Shown here: piece after piece, positions 16,009 to 25,451 of the stretch
Numbering within the stretch: position 1 is the stretch's first letter
Layout: the number at the start of each line of letters is the position of its first letter
Assembly (NCBI RefSeq): GCF_001641695.1
Contig: NZ_LSEF01000081.1
Location: 1 to 64,000, forward strand
DNA from: Bradyrhizobium neotropicale
GTDB taxonomy: Bacteria; Pseudomonadota; Alphaproteobacteria; Rhizobiales; Xanthobacteraceae
Length of the DNA: 64,000 bases
Reading direction: 5' to 3'
Position numbers and translations under genes: made by a program
The notes under the pieces: model-generated
Seen by the model: the letters and a program-made list of their open reading frames with translations, nothing else
What the model was told of the DNA's origin: nothing
The model's database searches: none

Positions 16009-18119
16009 AGGGCAGCCGCGAGGCGGCGATGTATACCGACGGAGGGATAGGCTCGCGTGTCGCGCGAGCCATCACCCGGGTGGGGCGCTATGCGAGCAGA
16101 GGACGACTCTAAATCTTGAGGCTCAGAGCGCATTCGCTCCAGGACAGAACTGAACGATCGACGGCCTTCTCCGGGGCCAAGACCTGATTCAGCGGCAGAG
16201 CCCTCCGCGCCCTCAGTGCCGTCGGCTCTAACGTCCGAAATGTGCGACTTCCCAGGTCGACTAATGCCGGTCATCATCCAGCCCCGGTGCAGAGGAATGC
16301 GTAGCCTTTAATCTTTGGAACTCTTGGTGCACTAGGCACGCTGTGTCAGCCTCGAAGCATCCGTTCCAGTGGCGACATCGAAAGTATCAGAGCGCCTTCC
16401 TTTTGCGCGCGGACGCTAGACCGTGACGTCGTAACATCCAACCAACTGCGAAGGGCTCGATAGTCTGGAGATTTCAGACGTCTCCACTGATATGTGTCGA
16501 TAGTGAGAGATTTGCGAGCTCCGGTAAGAGGCAGTACGCAGCTCGTGAAAGGATAGCGCAACGGCGCGATCGCGCCTCTCCATCCAGAGCCACTTCGTTG
16601 GAGAACAAGCAATTTGATCCCTTCTGCTTCTGATACAAAATTGCTCTTGTGGCTCGCCCGTGCAAGATGATCCACAATTGAGCCGACACGCGCCCACCTA
16701 CGCACTTGCCGTCTACGCGAAGAGCGGAGGTGACGAAATACGACGAGTAGCACATCGAGCATAGGCGACAGCATCCTTCCAGCCAACGGGCAAATGAGAT
16801 CTCGCTTCAAGGGCGGTTTTTGATGAAGAACTCGCGCCCCGCAATTCAAAGGATACCCTGGAACGAAGGGCTGTGATGGTACTGTCGCGTTTCATCACCT
16901 TATATAGATGAAACGGAACCGTGTAACTCAGCGCCCGTTAATGCACTCTCTGTTTCGCGCAAGCAGCGTTGAGAAATGGCGATGATTGTTCTCAACCTTT
17001 GTACATTCAATACGACGGGCCATCGAGGGGGCTTGAATCGCACGTAACGCTAGATTGTAGGATACTAAACGAAGTGGTGCCTTCCAGACAGGGAACCAGA
17101 ATTGCGAACATCTGAAGCTCTTAATCTCGCACCGCTGGATTCCATTGAACTGAAGTTCGTCCAGTGCTTCCAGGAGCCCCGTCATCGACCTGTTCTCTGG
17201 GCCGGAGAAAGCGCGACCGCCGTTCCTTGGAAGCGGAAACGGATGAGCAGTTCGAGATCAGGGCCCGCTGTGTTCGCGTCACCCTTGCCGGACGAGAAGG
17301 GAATCTTAGTCGAAGTTCGACATCCGATCGTTTCGCCGTGCCGGCGACGAAGGAGCCCAACCCACATGCGCCAGGACACCGCTGCCGAACCGGACCGCCA
17401 ATGGTCCGATATCCGCGATGGGCCGTAGCATCGGGGCGTACTCGACATGACTTTATGTCGGGCTTGCCGGCGTGCGACTTGTAGCTCACCGTCCATCGAG
17501 GTTCCCTTCGTGTAGCCGCAGCGCAGTGTTTGTTTCGGCTTGAGTTAGCGACCGATCATCGGCCACCTAAGGGTACGATCACCTTCCTCCGCGCCGGCAA
17601 ACTCGCATCTTTTCATGACTGAGCGATGCACCAGATCGTCGATGCCACACCAGGGTTAGCCGCGGCTTCAAGGCCAACATCGAGAGCTCCTAATGTCGAT
17701 GTCTCTTGTCGGTCAGCTGCGAGTGCAGCCATCTGTCTTGTACTTTGGTTTCCACTGCGCCTGCTGCAGACATTGATATCGCCATGGCCGGTCCGACGAT
17801 CGGAAGCGTCGCCGCGACTGGCGCACAGATGCGCGATGAGCTGCCATGGCCAGGACTTCCTTGCCCTGATCGCGATCTACGTACCGCTACAAAGGTCGCA
17901 ACGGCCGTCGGAAAGGACGTATTTGATCGACAGCAGGCCATTGAAAGCGCCAATCGGCGAACACCGGATCGGATCAAGTTGGTCGTTATCCCGCCCTTGT
18001 GTGCTGATCTGATCCCGGCTTCCGACATCTATGTGGAAACGGGACTGTTCAATTGGCGCGGCTCATATTCGGCGGTGATGACCGTTGTGGCTTAGCGTGA
18101 CTTGATAAGAGGCGGAGAA
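16009..18119. other. 2.1 kb without a convincing gene, upstream of ttsI
   Basis: Several frames of 100-170 codons exist on both strands, for example 16346-16849 minus and 17706-18095 plus, but none has a recognisable motif or family pattern. ttsI promoters in rhizobia usually carry a nod box for NodD. I looked for its conserved blocks here and did not find a good match. Confidence 0.4.
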
Positions 18120-18809
18120 ATGCGAATCCTACTGGTCGATCATCATGCGGACTTTGCGCACGCCGTCCAAGGACAGCTCTTGGATTGTGGTTTCGCAGTT
18201 GATGTGACAGCTACTTTGGATGAAGCGGCGGCCGCGTTTGGCTGCGCTTGCTATGATATTCTCCTTCTCGAGTTGGCGCTTCCGGATGGAAGCGGCTTAG
18301 ATTGGCTGAAGCAATTGAGGCGCGACGGACATTCGATGCCGGCTATCATGATGAGTAGCCTCAACGATCTTGGCAGGCGGATCGCAATTTTCAACGGTGG
18401 TGCGGACGACTTCCTGCCCAAACCCGTGTCTACCGATGAACTCATCGCCCGGATGCGCGCCGTTCTCCGGCGATCAACGCAAATGACCACCCCCGTCGTT
18501 ACATTTGGCAACCTCAATTTCGATCCGATCGGCCGCCAAGTTTCCGTTGGTGGTCGGCCGCTAAAGATCGCGCGCCGCGAGGTGTGCATTCTTGAGCATC
18601 TGCTCAGCCGCGCAGGCCGCACCGTGCCACGTGCCTCACTGGAGGATAGCCTCTATGCGTTCGACGACGAGGTCTCGACCAATGCGCTTGAAGTTGGAAT
18701 CTATCGTTTGCGCGGACATTTGAGTCAATCCGGCGCAACGTTAAAGATCAAGACTGCGCGGGGCATCGGATATATCCTTGAATTGAATGGCGCTGCATCG
18801 GCAGCCTAG
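18120..18809 (+). CDS. ttsI: TtsI, type III secretion regulator
   Basis: 229 aa from the ATG at 18120 behind GGCGGAG. The upstream start at 18102 lacks this site. Receiver domain (about 1-115) plus OmpR/PhoB-type winged helix (about 130-222, with IGRQVSVGGRPLKIARREVC and TARGIGYILEL). The phosphate-accepting Asp of response regulators is Glu at residue 51 (ILLLELALPDGSG), as known for TtsI, which is thought to act without phosphorylation. It binds the tts boxes of this window. The 3' end overlaps rhcC2 by 23 nt. Confidence 0.95.
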   Translation: MRILLVDHHADFAHAVQGQLLDCGFAVDVTATLDEAAAAFGCACYDILLLELALPDGSGLDWLKQLRRDGHSMPAIMMSSLNDLGRRIAIFNGGADDFLPKPVSTDELIARMRAVLRRSTQMTTPVVTFGNLNFDPIGRQVSVGGRPLKIARREVCILEHLLSRAGRTVPRASLEDSLYAFDDEVSTNALEVGIYRLRGHLSQSGATLKIKTARGIGYILELNGAASAA

Positions 18810-20301
18810 TCAATCGCACTTGAAAGCAAAGCCTGCCTTGAAGGTCGTTCCTAATAGTCGTTCTGGCGACGATCCAGAGTCGAACGCCGTTACCTCCCCC
18901 TGGTCAATCGTTCTTCGTTGTTTTTCCTATCTCCTATGCGCGGTGATTCTTCTATCGCCAACTGCTGCTGCAGCCCAGACGGAGCCGGACAATAGACAGG
19001 GATCGCCGCATGCGGCTACTGGCAAAGTCAGCGGCACGCTGAACCTCTCCTCCTCGCTAGGCAAGACAATTCATCTGCCCGGGCCGGCGGCGAGCATCTT
19101 TGTTGCCGACCCGACGATCGCGGACTATCAGGCGCCCAAGAACACAACGATCTTCGTCTTTGGCAAGAAATCCGGGCGGACAAGTCTGTTCGCCTTGAAT
19201 GACAACGGAGAGGCTCTCGTCGAATTGCGTGTTGTCGTCGCGCAACCAATCGAGGATCTGCGTGCCATGTTGAAGGCCCAGGTCGGCGACTATCCGATCA
19301 AGGTCAGCTACACGCCGGCCGGCGCGATCCTTGGCGGTACAGCGCCCAACGCCGAGGTCGTGGATACCGCGATGAGAGTAACTCAGCAATTTCTCGGTGC
19401 CGGCGCGACGGTCATCAATAAGATCCTGGTGGCCGGGTCGCTGCAGGTCAATCTTAGCGTGCGCGTCGCGGAGCTCTCCCGAAGCGCGATGAAGAAGCTC
19501 GACATCAACCTTTGCGCTTTCGGTCAAAACGGCGCCTTCAGCGTCGGCTTGCTCAGCGGCAGTGGCTGTAGTTCCAACACGCCTAACGGCGGCGGTAAGG
19601 TAGGAATCGGATTTGGCGCTGGTAATATCGGCGTCGGCGCGGTTCTCGATGCGCTCGCCAACGAGCACCTTGCTTCCGTACTCGCTGAACCGAATCTCAC
19701 CGCGATGTCAGGTGAATCCGCCAGCTTTTTGGCCGGCGGCGAATTTCCCATTCCGGTCTTGCAGGAGAACCGGCAAGTGTCGGTAGAATTCCGCCAATTC
19801 GGCATCAGCCTGGAGTTCATCCCGACCGTTCTAAGCAACAATCAAATCAACATCCGCGTAAAGCCTGAGGTGAGCGAATTATCGACACAGGGCGCGGTCA
19901 GCATCAATGGCATGTCCGTGCCTGCTCTCTCCACGCGCCGTGCCAACACCGTGGTCGAGCTCGCCAGCGGTCAAAGCTTTGCAATCGGTGGACTGATAAG
20001 ACGGAACTTCAACACTGATATTGCTAGGTTCCCTTGGCTCGGCGATGTACCGATCCTCGGCGCGCTGTTTCGCTCGTCCTCATTTCAAAAGGAGGAGACG
20101 GAGCTCGTTATCATCGTCACGCCTTATGTCGTGCGGCCGGCATCGAACCTGAGCAAGATGAGTGCCCCCACTGACCGCGTCGGGCCGCCCTCAGACGTAG
20201 AGCGCACTCTGACGAACACGCTAGCAAGTCCGCCGCGAGGTCGTGGTGCTCCCCGCACCGACGTGCCAGGCGCGACGGGTGCCGGATTTATCATCAAATG
20301 A
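18787..20301 (+). CDS. rhcC2: RhcC2, outer-membrane secretin (C-terminal part)
   Basis: 504 aa. An N-terminal hydrophobic export signal (about 38-60, ending TAAAAQ) is followed by a secretin N-domain (SLGKTIHLPGPAASIFVADP) and the secretin core (about 270-440: LAEPNLTAMSGESASFLAGG, then VELASGQSFAIGGLI and PWLGDVPILGALF). In rhizobia the type III secretin is split into two proteins; the partner RhcC1/NolW is at 29641. It forms the ring through which Nops leave the cell. Confidence 0.9.
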   Translation: MALHRQPSQSHLKAKPALKVVPNSRSGDDPESNAVTSPWSIVLRCFSYLLCAVILLSPTAAAAQTEPDNRQGSPHAATGKVSGTLNLSSSLGKTIHLPGPAASIFVADPTIADYQAPKNTTIFVFGKKSGRTSLFALNDNGEALVELRVVVAQPIEDLRAMLKAQVGDYPIKVSYTPAGAILGGTAPNAEVVDTAMRVTQQFLGAGATVINKILVAGSLQVNLSVRVAELSRSAMKKLDINLCAFGQNGAFSVGLLSGSGCSSNTPNGGGKVGIGFGAGNIGVGAVLDALANEHLASVLAEPNLTAMSGESASFLAGGEFPIPVLQENRQVSVEFRQFGISLEFIPTVLSNNQINIRVKPEVSELSTQGAVSINGMSVPALSTRRANTVVELASGQSFAIGGLIRRNFNTDIARFPWLGDVPILGALFRSSSFQKEETELVIIVTPYVVRPASNLSKMSAPTDRVGPPSDVERTLTNTLASPPRGRGAPRTDVPGATGAGFIIK

Positions 20302-20311
20302 GGAACGCCGA

Positions 20312-20974
20312 ATGACTTTGCGACCCTTGTGCTTGATCGCTCTGACGGCGAGTGTGGGCGGCTGCACAAGCACTGCACCAAACTATGTCGAGCCGACTGC
20401 ACAGGCGATCCTGATCCAGCAGGAGAAGAACATCTTGCTGTTAGAGAGCCTTCGCGGTGCCGAGCGGTATCGTCTGCGGGATTTCATTGCGAGTACCAGT
20501 CACGGTCGGCGTGATGCCCTTCATCTCAACATCATCGGCTCTCCCCAGCTCGGAGCGCAGGTTGCTAGTCAAGCGCGCGCAATGGGCGTCGACGCGCCCA
20601 ATATCCGCCTCTACGGCCCCAGCATCGATCAGAACGACGCGTTCACCGTGAGAATCGAGGCGATTGTCTATCAGGCACACCCTCCGGTCTGTCCATCGCT
20701 TTCGATCGTTGGCCCTTCAGTTAACGACAATTCTTTCGACCAGACGCTTGGCTGTTCGATCCGCAACAATCTGGGGGTCATGATCAACGATCCGCGCGAC
20801 TTGCTTGACAATGAGGCTGTCGGGCCGAGCAACTCCGACCGCGCGGCCCATCCCGTTGCAACATACAGGACCTTCGGGACCGGTGACAACAGCAACTTGG
20901 AACGAGGAACTAACAGCAGGGCATCGTCACAAGCCACCCCAATGGGCACCACCGATGCACAGCCGTCCCGATAA
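20312..20974 (+). CDS. y4xK-like lipoprotein (CpaD-like)
   Basis: 220 aa from the ATG at 20312, 10 nt after rhcC2. A lipoprotein signal is visible (LIALTASVGGC, lipobox Cys at about residue 18). The middle (about 35-160) resembles CpaD-type pilus assembly lipoproteins, with SLSIVGPSVNDNSFDQTLGC. The C-terminal 50 residues are Ser/Asn-rich and disordered. Position downstream of the secretin matches y4xK of other rhizobia. An accessory role for the secretin is likely but not proven. Confidence 0.75.
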   Translation: MTLRPLCLIALTASVGGCTSTAPNYVEPTAQAILIQQEKNILLLESLRGAERYRLRDFIASTSHGRRDALHLNIIGSPQLGAQVASQARAMGVDAPNIRLYGPSIDQNDAFTVRIEAIVYQAHPPVCPSLSIVGPSVNDNSFDQTLGCSIRNNLGVMINDPRDLLDNEAVGPSNSDRAAHPVATYRTFGTGDNSNLERGTNSRASSQATPMGTTDAQPSR

Positions 20975-21024
20975 TAACAACGCCTCTTTCGATGATGCGA
21001 ATGCGGCTTCATTCGAACTGTGAT

Positions 21025-22062
21025 CTAGGCAAGGCCGGTGGTATAGAGCGCTCTCGCGACCGCCTCGAAATGCTGAGCAGGAACAGCATTCCCCAGCTTG
21101 GCGTTGTGGATGAGCTGACGCGTCAGGACGTGGTCCTGGACAATGCAGAGGCGCAGCGTACGTGCCTTGGCAAGCAGCACTGATGCAGCTTCTCCCTCGC
21201 CGCGGCAAACCAAGACTGGCACGCCGGTCTCGCCGCGAACGTAGCGGAGTCCGACCAACATCGCCTGCCCCACCAAGATCAATGTGGCGCGATGAATGCC
21301 GAGCGGAGGCTCATTCGCCGCTTGCTCACGGAGCCGACGGTGTTCACGTTTCACCTCCGGATTACCTTGCATTTCCTTGGACTCGCGCTTTGCCTCCGTC
21401 TTTGTCATACGCATGTCGCGTAAAAACAACCAGCGTTGGATCAGGAGATCGGTCAATCCCCCGATCAGAAAAGCACCCACAGCAATCCCGATCAGCAGTT
21501 TGACCTCCGTAAAGACAACGCCGAAACAGTCCATACCGCAGGCCGGTAAGTGCACCAGCGCCTTCCAACTGCCGATGATGGTGAGAAGGAGGCTCGCACC
21601 AAGAACGAATATCTTAACTAGCGTCTTCCCGAGTTCGATTAGCGAACGCATAGTCGCGATCCGCTTCAGCCCTTTGATGGGATCCATTTTCTCCAAGTTT
21701 GGTTTGAGCGGCTCGAAAGAGAAGGTTAGTCCACCATTGGCCAGGAACCCGGCTAAAATGGCAGCGCCGACCGTAGTGCCGAGGAATGGGCCAACGGTCG
21801 CCACAGCAAGTTCGATCAAACCGCCCAGCGCCCGTTCGACCGCGATGTGAAACGGCTGACGCTGCAGCTTATCGACCAGTCGTATCGCTTGATGCCACTC
21901 GTCCTTAATGAGGCCAGCTCTTAGCCAGAGGCAGCCGAGACCGACGCAAGCGCTGACCGCACTCACGAAATCCGCGGTACGCGGGCTCTGCCCCTTCTTG
22001 CGTGCATCGCGAAGCTTCTTGGGAGTGGGAGGGAGCTCCTTCTCTTCGGTCGTCTCGTTCAT
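21025..22062 (-). CDS. rhcU: RhcU, type III export switch protein (SctU/FlhB family)
   Basis: 345 aa. The N-terminus EEKELPPTPKKLRDARKKGQ is typical. Four membrane helices lie between about 30 and 210, with the cytoplasmic domain after. SctU proteins self-cleave in an NPTH motif to switch substrates. Here the aligned position in LILVGQAMLVGLRYVRGET reads VGQA, so the cleavage motif is missing. The C-terminal domain is otherwise normal up to HNAKLGNAVPAQHFEAVA. Last gene of the core operon, with its start overlapping the rhcT stop by 4 nt. Confidence 0.9.
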   Translation of the reverse strand: MNETTEEKELPPTPKKLRDARKKGQSPRTADFVSAVSACVGLGCLWLRAGLIKDEWHQAIRLVDKLQRQPFHIAVERALGGLIELAVATVGPFLGTTVGAAILAGFLANGGLTFSFEPLKPNLEKMDPIKGLKRIATMRSLIELGKTLVKIFVLGASLLLTIIGSWKALVHLPACGMDCFGVVFTEVKLLIGIAVGAFLIGGLTDLLIQRWLFLRDMRMTKTEAKRESKEMQGNPEVKREHRRLREQAANEPPLGIHRATLILVGQAMLVGLRYVRGETGVPVLVCRGEGEAASVLLAKARTLRLCIVQDHVLTRQLIHNAKLGNAVPAQHFEAVARALYTTGLA

Positions 22063-22871
22063 TTCAGAAGCTTCTCAAACCACTCGACCACGCCGTCCGA
22101 CAGAATGATCTCCGATTTCATGTATTCAATGAGATAGACGGTGTAGGAGACCATGATGATCCCGAAGGCGATATTCTTGATGTTCGGGCCGAGATCGTTC
22201 AGCTTGATTTGCGGCGCAAAGCGCCCAAGCATCATGACTGATATGTCAATGAGAAGTAAGAAGGCCAGTACGGGTCCAGAGACCAGTAGCGTCGTGTGCA
22301 TGATATGGTCGAGGACTTCTAAAAATTCTATTGCCCCTTGCACGGTCAGGCCAGGCAGCATCCGATATATGGGCCAGATCAGATAGCTTCCATAAAGAGC
22401 ACTGATCATAGTCTGCAGACCTCCGGATAGAACGAAGATCGTGTCCGCAGTGATGCCGAGCAAAAGTCCCGTCGCGGAAGCTTGGCTATGCGTCGCGGGG
22501 TCGTTCGATGCGACCTGACTGGTGATGCCGCGTTGCATGTCGATGGTGTCGCCGACCGCTTGGATGCTCCATAGTGGGATACTGAGCAAAATACCGAGCA
22601 ATAGGCCGACGAGCACCTCTTTGAAACCCAGGAGCGCGACCCTGATGAGACGTGTATCCGAATCTAGCGCCTGCAGGCCGGCGCTGATTTGCGCCACGTA
22701 CGGTAGTACGATCGCAATTGCGAAGCAGCCGCGGATCAGCCCGCTGATGTGCGGCCGCGAAAATACGGGAAGAACCAACATAATGCCGACAGCGCGCGCC
22801 GCACCAAGGCCCGCCGCAATAAGGAGCTCGATGGCGCCATGGGTCAGACCTTGGGTCTCAGCAGGTGACAC
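22059..22871 (-). CDS. rhcT: RhcT, type III export apparatus (SctT/FliR family)
   Basis: 270 aa, five or six hydrophobic segments spread over the length, with the family pattern VLPVFSRPHISGLIRGC near the N-terminus and LEVLDHIMHTTLLVSGPV in the second half. Part of the inner-membrane export gate with RhcR, RhcS, RhcU and RhcV. It lies 22 nt after rhcS and overlaps rhcU by 4 nt. Confidence 0.9.
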   Translation of the reverse strand: MSPAETQGLTHGAIELLIAAGLGAARAVGIMLVLPVFSRPHISGLIRGCFAIAIVLPYVAQISAGLQALDSDTRLIRVALLGFKEVLVGLLLGILLSIPLWSIQAVGDTIDMQRGITSQVASNDPATHSQASATGLLLGITADTIFVLSGGLQTMISALYGSYLIWPIYRMLPGLTVQGAIEFLEVLDHIMHTTLLVSGPVLAFLLLIDISVMMLGRFAPQIKLNDLGPNIKNIAFGIIMVSYTVYLIEYMKSEIILSDGVVEWFEKLLK

Positions 22872-22893
22872 GCCTTAGATCTGCGGTATGCGA

Positions 22894-23166
22894 CTATCTC
22901 GCTGTGAGTGCGGGAAACTCGGTGAAAATCTGCTCGGCTTGTTCGATGAGCGGGGCGCTCAGCACTGGAGCAAATAGAGCGATCACCGCGACAACGACCA
23001 GAAGCTTCACAGTCAGTGGCAAGGTTTGATCCTGCAGCTGTGTCGCAGCCTGGATGATGCCGATGCCCAATCCGACAATGACCGCAGCGGTGAGCGGTGG
23101 AAGAACCCAGATCATGAAAATTACGAGTGATTGGCCCATGTTTGCGACAATGCTGGCTTCGTTCAT
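22894..23166 (-). CDS. rhcS: RhcS, type III export apparatus (SctS/FliQ family)
   Basis: 90 aa from the ATG at 23166, preceded by GGGAGGT 6 nt upstream. Two transmembrane helices flank a short loop (LGIGIIQAATQLQDQTLPLT), the FliQ signature. The longer frame to 23223 is not used because it would overlap rhcR. Export gate component. Confidence 0.9.
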   Translation of the reverse strand: MNEASIVANMGQSLVIFMIWVLPPLTAAVIVGLGIGIIQAATQLQDQTLPLTVKLLVVVAVIALFAPVLSAPLIEQAEQIFTEFPALTAR

Positions 23167-23168
23167 GC

Positions 23169-23834
23169 TCAACCTCCCGGTGTTGTGTAACTCAGTACTA
23201 GGCCGTGCATGAGTCGCGACCAACCGTCGATGGCGACGAATAGAAAGAGCTTGAAGGGAACAGATATCACGGTTGGGGACACCATCGACATGCCCATCGC
23301 CATCAAAATTGTCGTTACGATAAGATCGATGGTGATAAAGGGAAGATAAAGTAGAAACCCGATTTCGAAGGCACGCTTGAGTTCCGAGATTAGAAAAGAT
23401 GGTACAAGAATGACAAAATCATCAGCTGTGGCGTTGCCCCGCATTTCTTCGGACCAGACGTGTTCGGTCGAGGATAGGAAAAGCTGCCGCTGCTCTTCAC
23501 TGGTGAACTTCTTGAGGTGTTCGCGCAGCGGCTCGCGCCCCTCCTTAGCGGCGGCCATCCAATCATCCAACGTTTTGTAGTGGAGTTGCGGGCCGGTCAT
23601 GCGCGTATAGATCTGCTCAATGACTGGCGCGCTGACAAAGACGGTAAGGATCAATGCCGCGCCGTATAGAACGATGTTCGGCGGTACCGACTGGGTCCCA
23701 AGGGCATTGCGAACGAGGAAGAGAACGACGGATATCTTTACAAATGCGGTGGTTGTAACGACGGCGAACGCCAGCAAGCCGAGGCCGGCTGTAACCGCAA
23801 GAAGCGGCAGGATTGCCGGCTGGATGTCAGTCAT
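23169..23834 (-). CDS. rhcR: RhcR, type III export apparatus (SctR/FliP family)
   Basis: 221 aa from the ATG at 23834 (MTDIQPAILPLLAV), overlapping the rhcQ end by 8 nt. An N-terminal pair of helices, a periplasmic loop (about 60-120), then helices containing FLISELKRAFEIGFLLYLPF and the FliP-type ending MGMSMVSPTVISVPFKL. Export gate core with RhcS and RhcT. Confidence 0.9.
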   Translation of the reverse strand: MTDIQPAILPLLAVTAGLGLLAFAVVTTTAFVKISVVLFLVRNALGTQSVPPNIVLYGAALILTVFVSAPVIEQIYTRMTGPQLHYKTLDDWMAAAKEGREPLREHLKKFTSEEQRQLFLSSTEHVWSEEMRGNATADDFVILVPSFLISELKRAFEIGFLLYLPFITIDLIVTTILMAMGMSMVSPTVISVPFKLFLFVAIDGWSRLMHGLVLSYTTPGG

Positions 23835-24939
23835 TGCCCGCCAACCTGCCACGGAGTCTGACGCCCAGTTCATCGCCGATACGGATGATGTCGCCACGAC
23901 CGATTCGCCGGCCGTTAGCAACGATATCAACTGGGCCGTCGACCGGTCGATTAAGTTCGAACACATGGCCTTCGCCGATATTCCGCAATGCTCCCAGCGC
24001 GATCGACCAGCGGCCGCATTCGAAGACAAGCGTGATCTCGAGATCGTCGAGATCTGCCTCCGATGGAGGTTGCTGCGATTCGGATTGTGTCGTCATGTAT
24101 GCACACTCCAGAGGGTACGGCTGCAGCCGGAATGGCCCGCGCAGGATCAGGCGATCGCTCACAAAATCAGCCGCGGCCGATAAGCGGCCCGCAGTGAGGA
24201 ACATCTGACCGCGCGCAAAGGGTATAACGTCCGGCAACAAAGCATCGCCTGCTCGTGCTTCGCGAAGAAGAGCGGCCGTAGCGCGGAGCGAGCCGATCTC
24301 TGCCGCAACTATAATTGGCAGTTCGGTGAAGAGCTTGCTCCTTTGTCGCGGTACCTGTCCGAGCACCTCGCCTAACGCGCGGAACGCGGGCGGTACCGGA
24401 CCGTCAAGGGGCGAGAATAGGAACAGGCGAGCTTTGCCCTTCGACGCGCCGTAGGTGATCTCGAATTCCAGATAAGGACCAGGCCTGGTCGCTTGCCCCA
24501 CACGGATAAGCTGCACATTTTGCTGTGTCCGGATCTCCAGTCCAGTTAGCAACGGTTCAAGTGCAGATTCGAGAACGAGCGAGCAACTTGGCTCGGAAGG
24601 GAGGGTAAGGCCACTCTGGAGTGTCGAAATCAGCCCCTCCACCAGCGGACGGGGCAGCGACAAGACCATGGTCTCCTCTCCGACGCCCCAAAAGCAGTCA
24701 AGCATCGGTATGGCAGAAGGCTCCTGCTGCCAGACGACCCGCTTCATTTGCACGGATAGCGGCCTATCGCCAAGCCGGGTCGGCAAAGGCATGCGGACGG
24801 CGGCAATCTCGTTGAGCCACGAAACGACGTCGCGGGACAGAGTTAGTGCCGGCTTGAATGGGGCGTGCCCACCCCCAAGACGTACCGGAGGCGTTTCTAC
24901 AAGACGGCACGTTCGCGCGACCTCAAGAGAACCAACCAT
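23827..24939 (-). CDS. rhcQ: RhcQ, cytoplasmic C-ring protein (SctQ family)
   Basis: 370 aa. The C-terminal 75 residues form the SpoA/FliN-like domain (LEITLVFECGRWSIALGALR to GDELGVRLRG). The long N-terminal part is variable, as in other SctQ proteins. It should form the sorting platform with NolU, NolV and RhcN. Its ATG overlaps the stop of the preceding gene (TGATG). Confidence 0.85.
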   Translation of the reverse strand: MVGSLEVARTCRLVETPPVRLGGGHAPFKPALTLSRDVVSWLNEIAAVRMPLPTRLGDRPLSVQMKRVVWQQEPSAIPMLDCFWGVGEETMVLSLPRPLVEGLISTLQSGLTLPSEPSCSLVLESALEPLLTGLEIRTQQNVQLIRVGQATRPGPYLEFEITYGASKGKARLFLFSPLDGPVPPAFRALGEVLGQVPRQRSKLFTELPIIVAAEIGSLRATAALLREARAGDALLPDVIPFARGQMFLTAGRLSAAADFVSDRLILRGPFRLQPYPLECAYMTTQSESQQPPSEADLDDLEITLVFECGRWSIALGALRNIGEGHVFELNRPVDGPVDIVANGRRIGRGDIIRIGDELGVRLRGRLAGND

Positions 24940-25451
24940 CAGATTGAGGCGCCTGCTAGCTGGGGACGGAAGCCCCGAGACCGAAGCACGACCTCATCAT
25001 CGGCCTCCATCTCGGCTGCGACCTCCGAATCGGTATCGGCCGCGCGCATAACATCGCGCTCGATCTGTTCCCATTTGTGTGTTGCCGTCGAACATTTCGT
25101 CCAGTGGGCCCGCTTCTCGGAGACCGCTGCCTCGGCCTGCGCTTGAGCTCGTTGCCCATCATCGATCGTCTGGCGTGTCGAATCGATCTTGGCTGCGAGC
25201 CGGTCAAGGACGAGGTGACGCCGACAGTCAAGTTCGGCGACGGACAAGGCATCGAACGATACCAGTTGCTCGTAAAGCGCCGCCTCGACCCTTGCGCGAT
25301 ATTCCTTGGCGCTTGCAAGCTCCTGGAGCGCCTGCTCCACGGCCAGGACTGCGGCGCGGCGCTTGGCTTGCATGTTGGACAACTCACGAAGCGCGCTACG
25401 CTCTCGCATATCCTTCACAACCCGCAATTTCGAAGCGTGATCGCGATTCAT
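24939..25451 (-). CDS. RhcO-like stalk protein (SctO/YscO, y4yJ-like)
   Basis: 170 aa from the ATG at 25451, which makes an ATGA overlap with the rhcN stop; the alternative start at 25472 overlaps by 25 nt. Highly charged and alpha-helical with heptad-like spacing through most of its length (about 5-140), the form expected for the central stalk protein that sits in the ATPase ring. Position between rhcN and rhcQ agrees with y4yJ. Confidence 0.75.
   Translation of the reverse strand: MNRDHASKLRVVKDMRERSALRELSNMQAKRRAAVLAVEQALQELASAKEYRARVEAALYEQLVSFDALSVAELDCRRHLVLDRLAAKIDSTRQTIDDGQRAQAQAEAAVSEKRAHWTKCSTATHKWEQIERDVMRAADTDSEVAAEMEADDEVVLRSRGFRPQLAGASI

Noticed and set aside
16346..16849. 167-codon minus-strand frame
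   Set aside because: Composition is Arg/Ser-rich like a random frame and no family is recognised.
17706..18095. 129-codon frame just upstream of ttsI
   Set aside because: No recognisable motif and weak start context; codon pattern inconclusive. Not called as a gene.
16009..18119. Nod box upstream of ttsI
   Set aside because: Looked for the ATC-N9-GAT blocks with the expected spacing; only partial matches seen, so none is reported.
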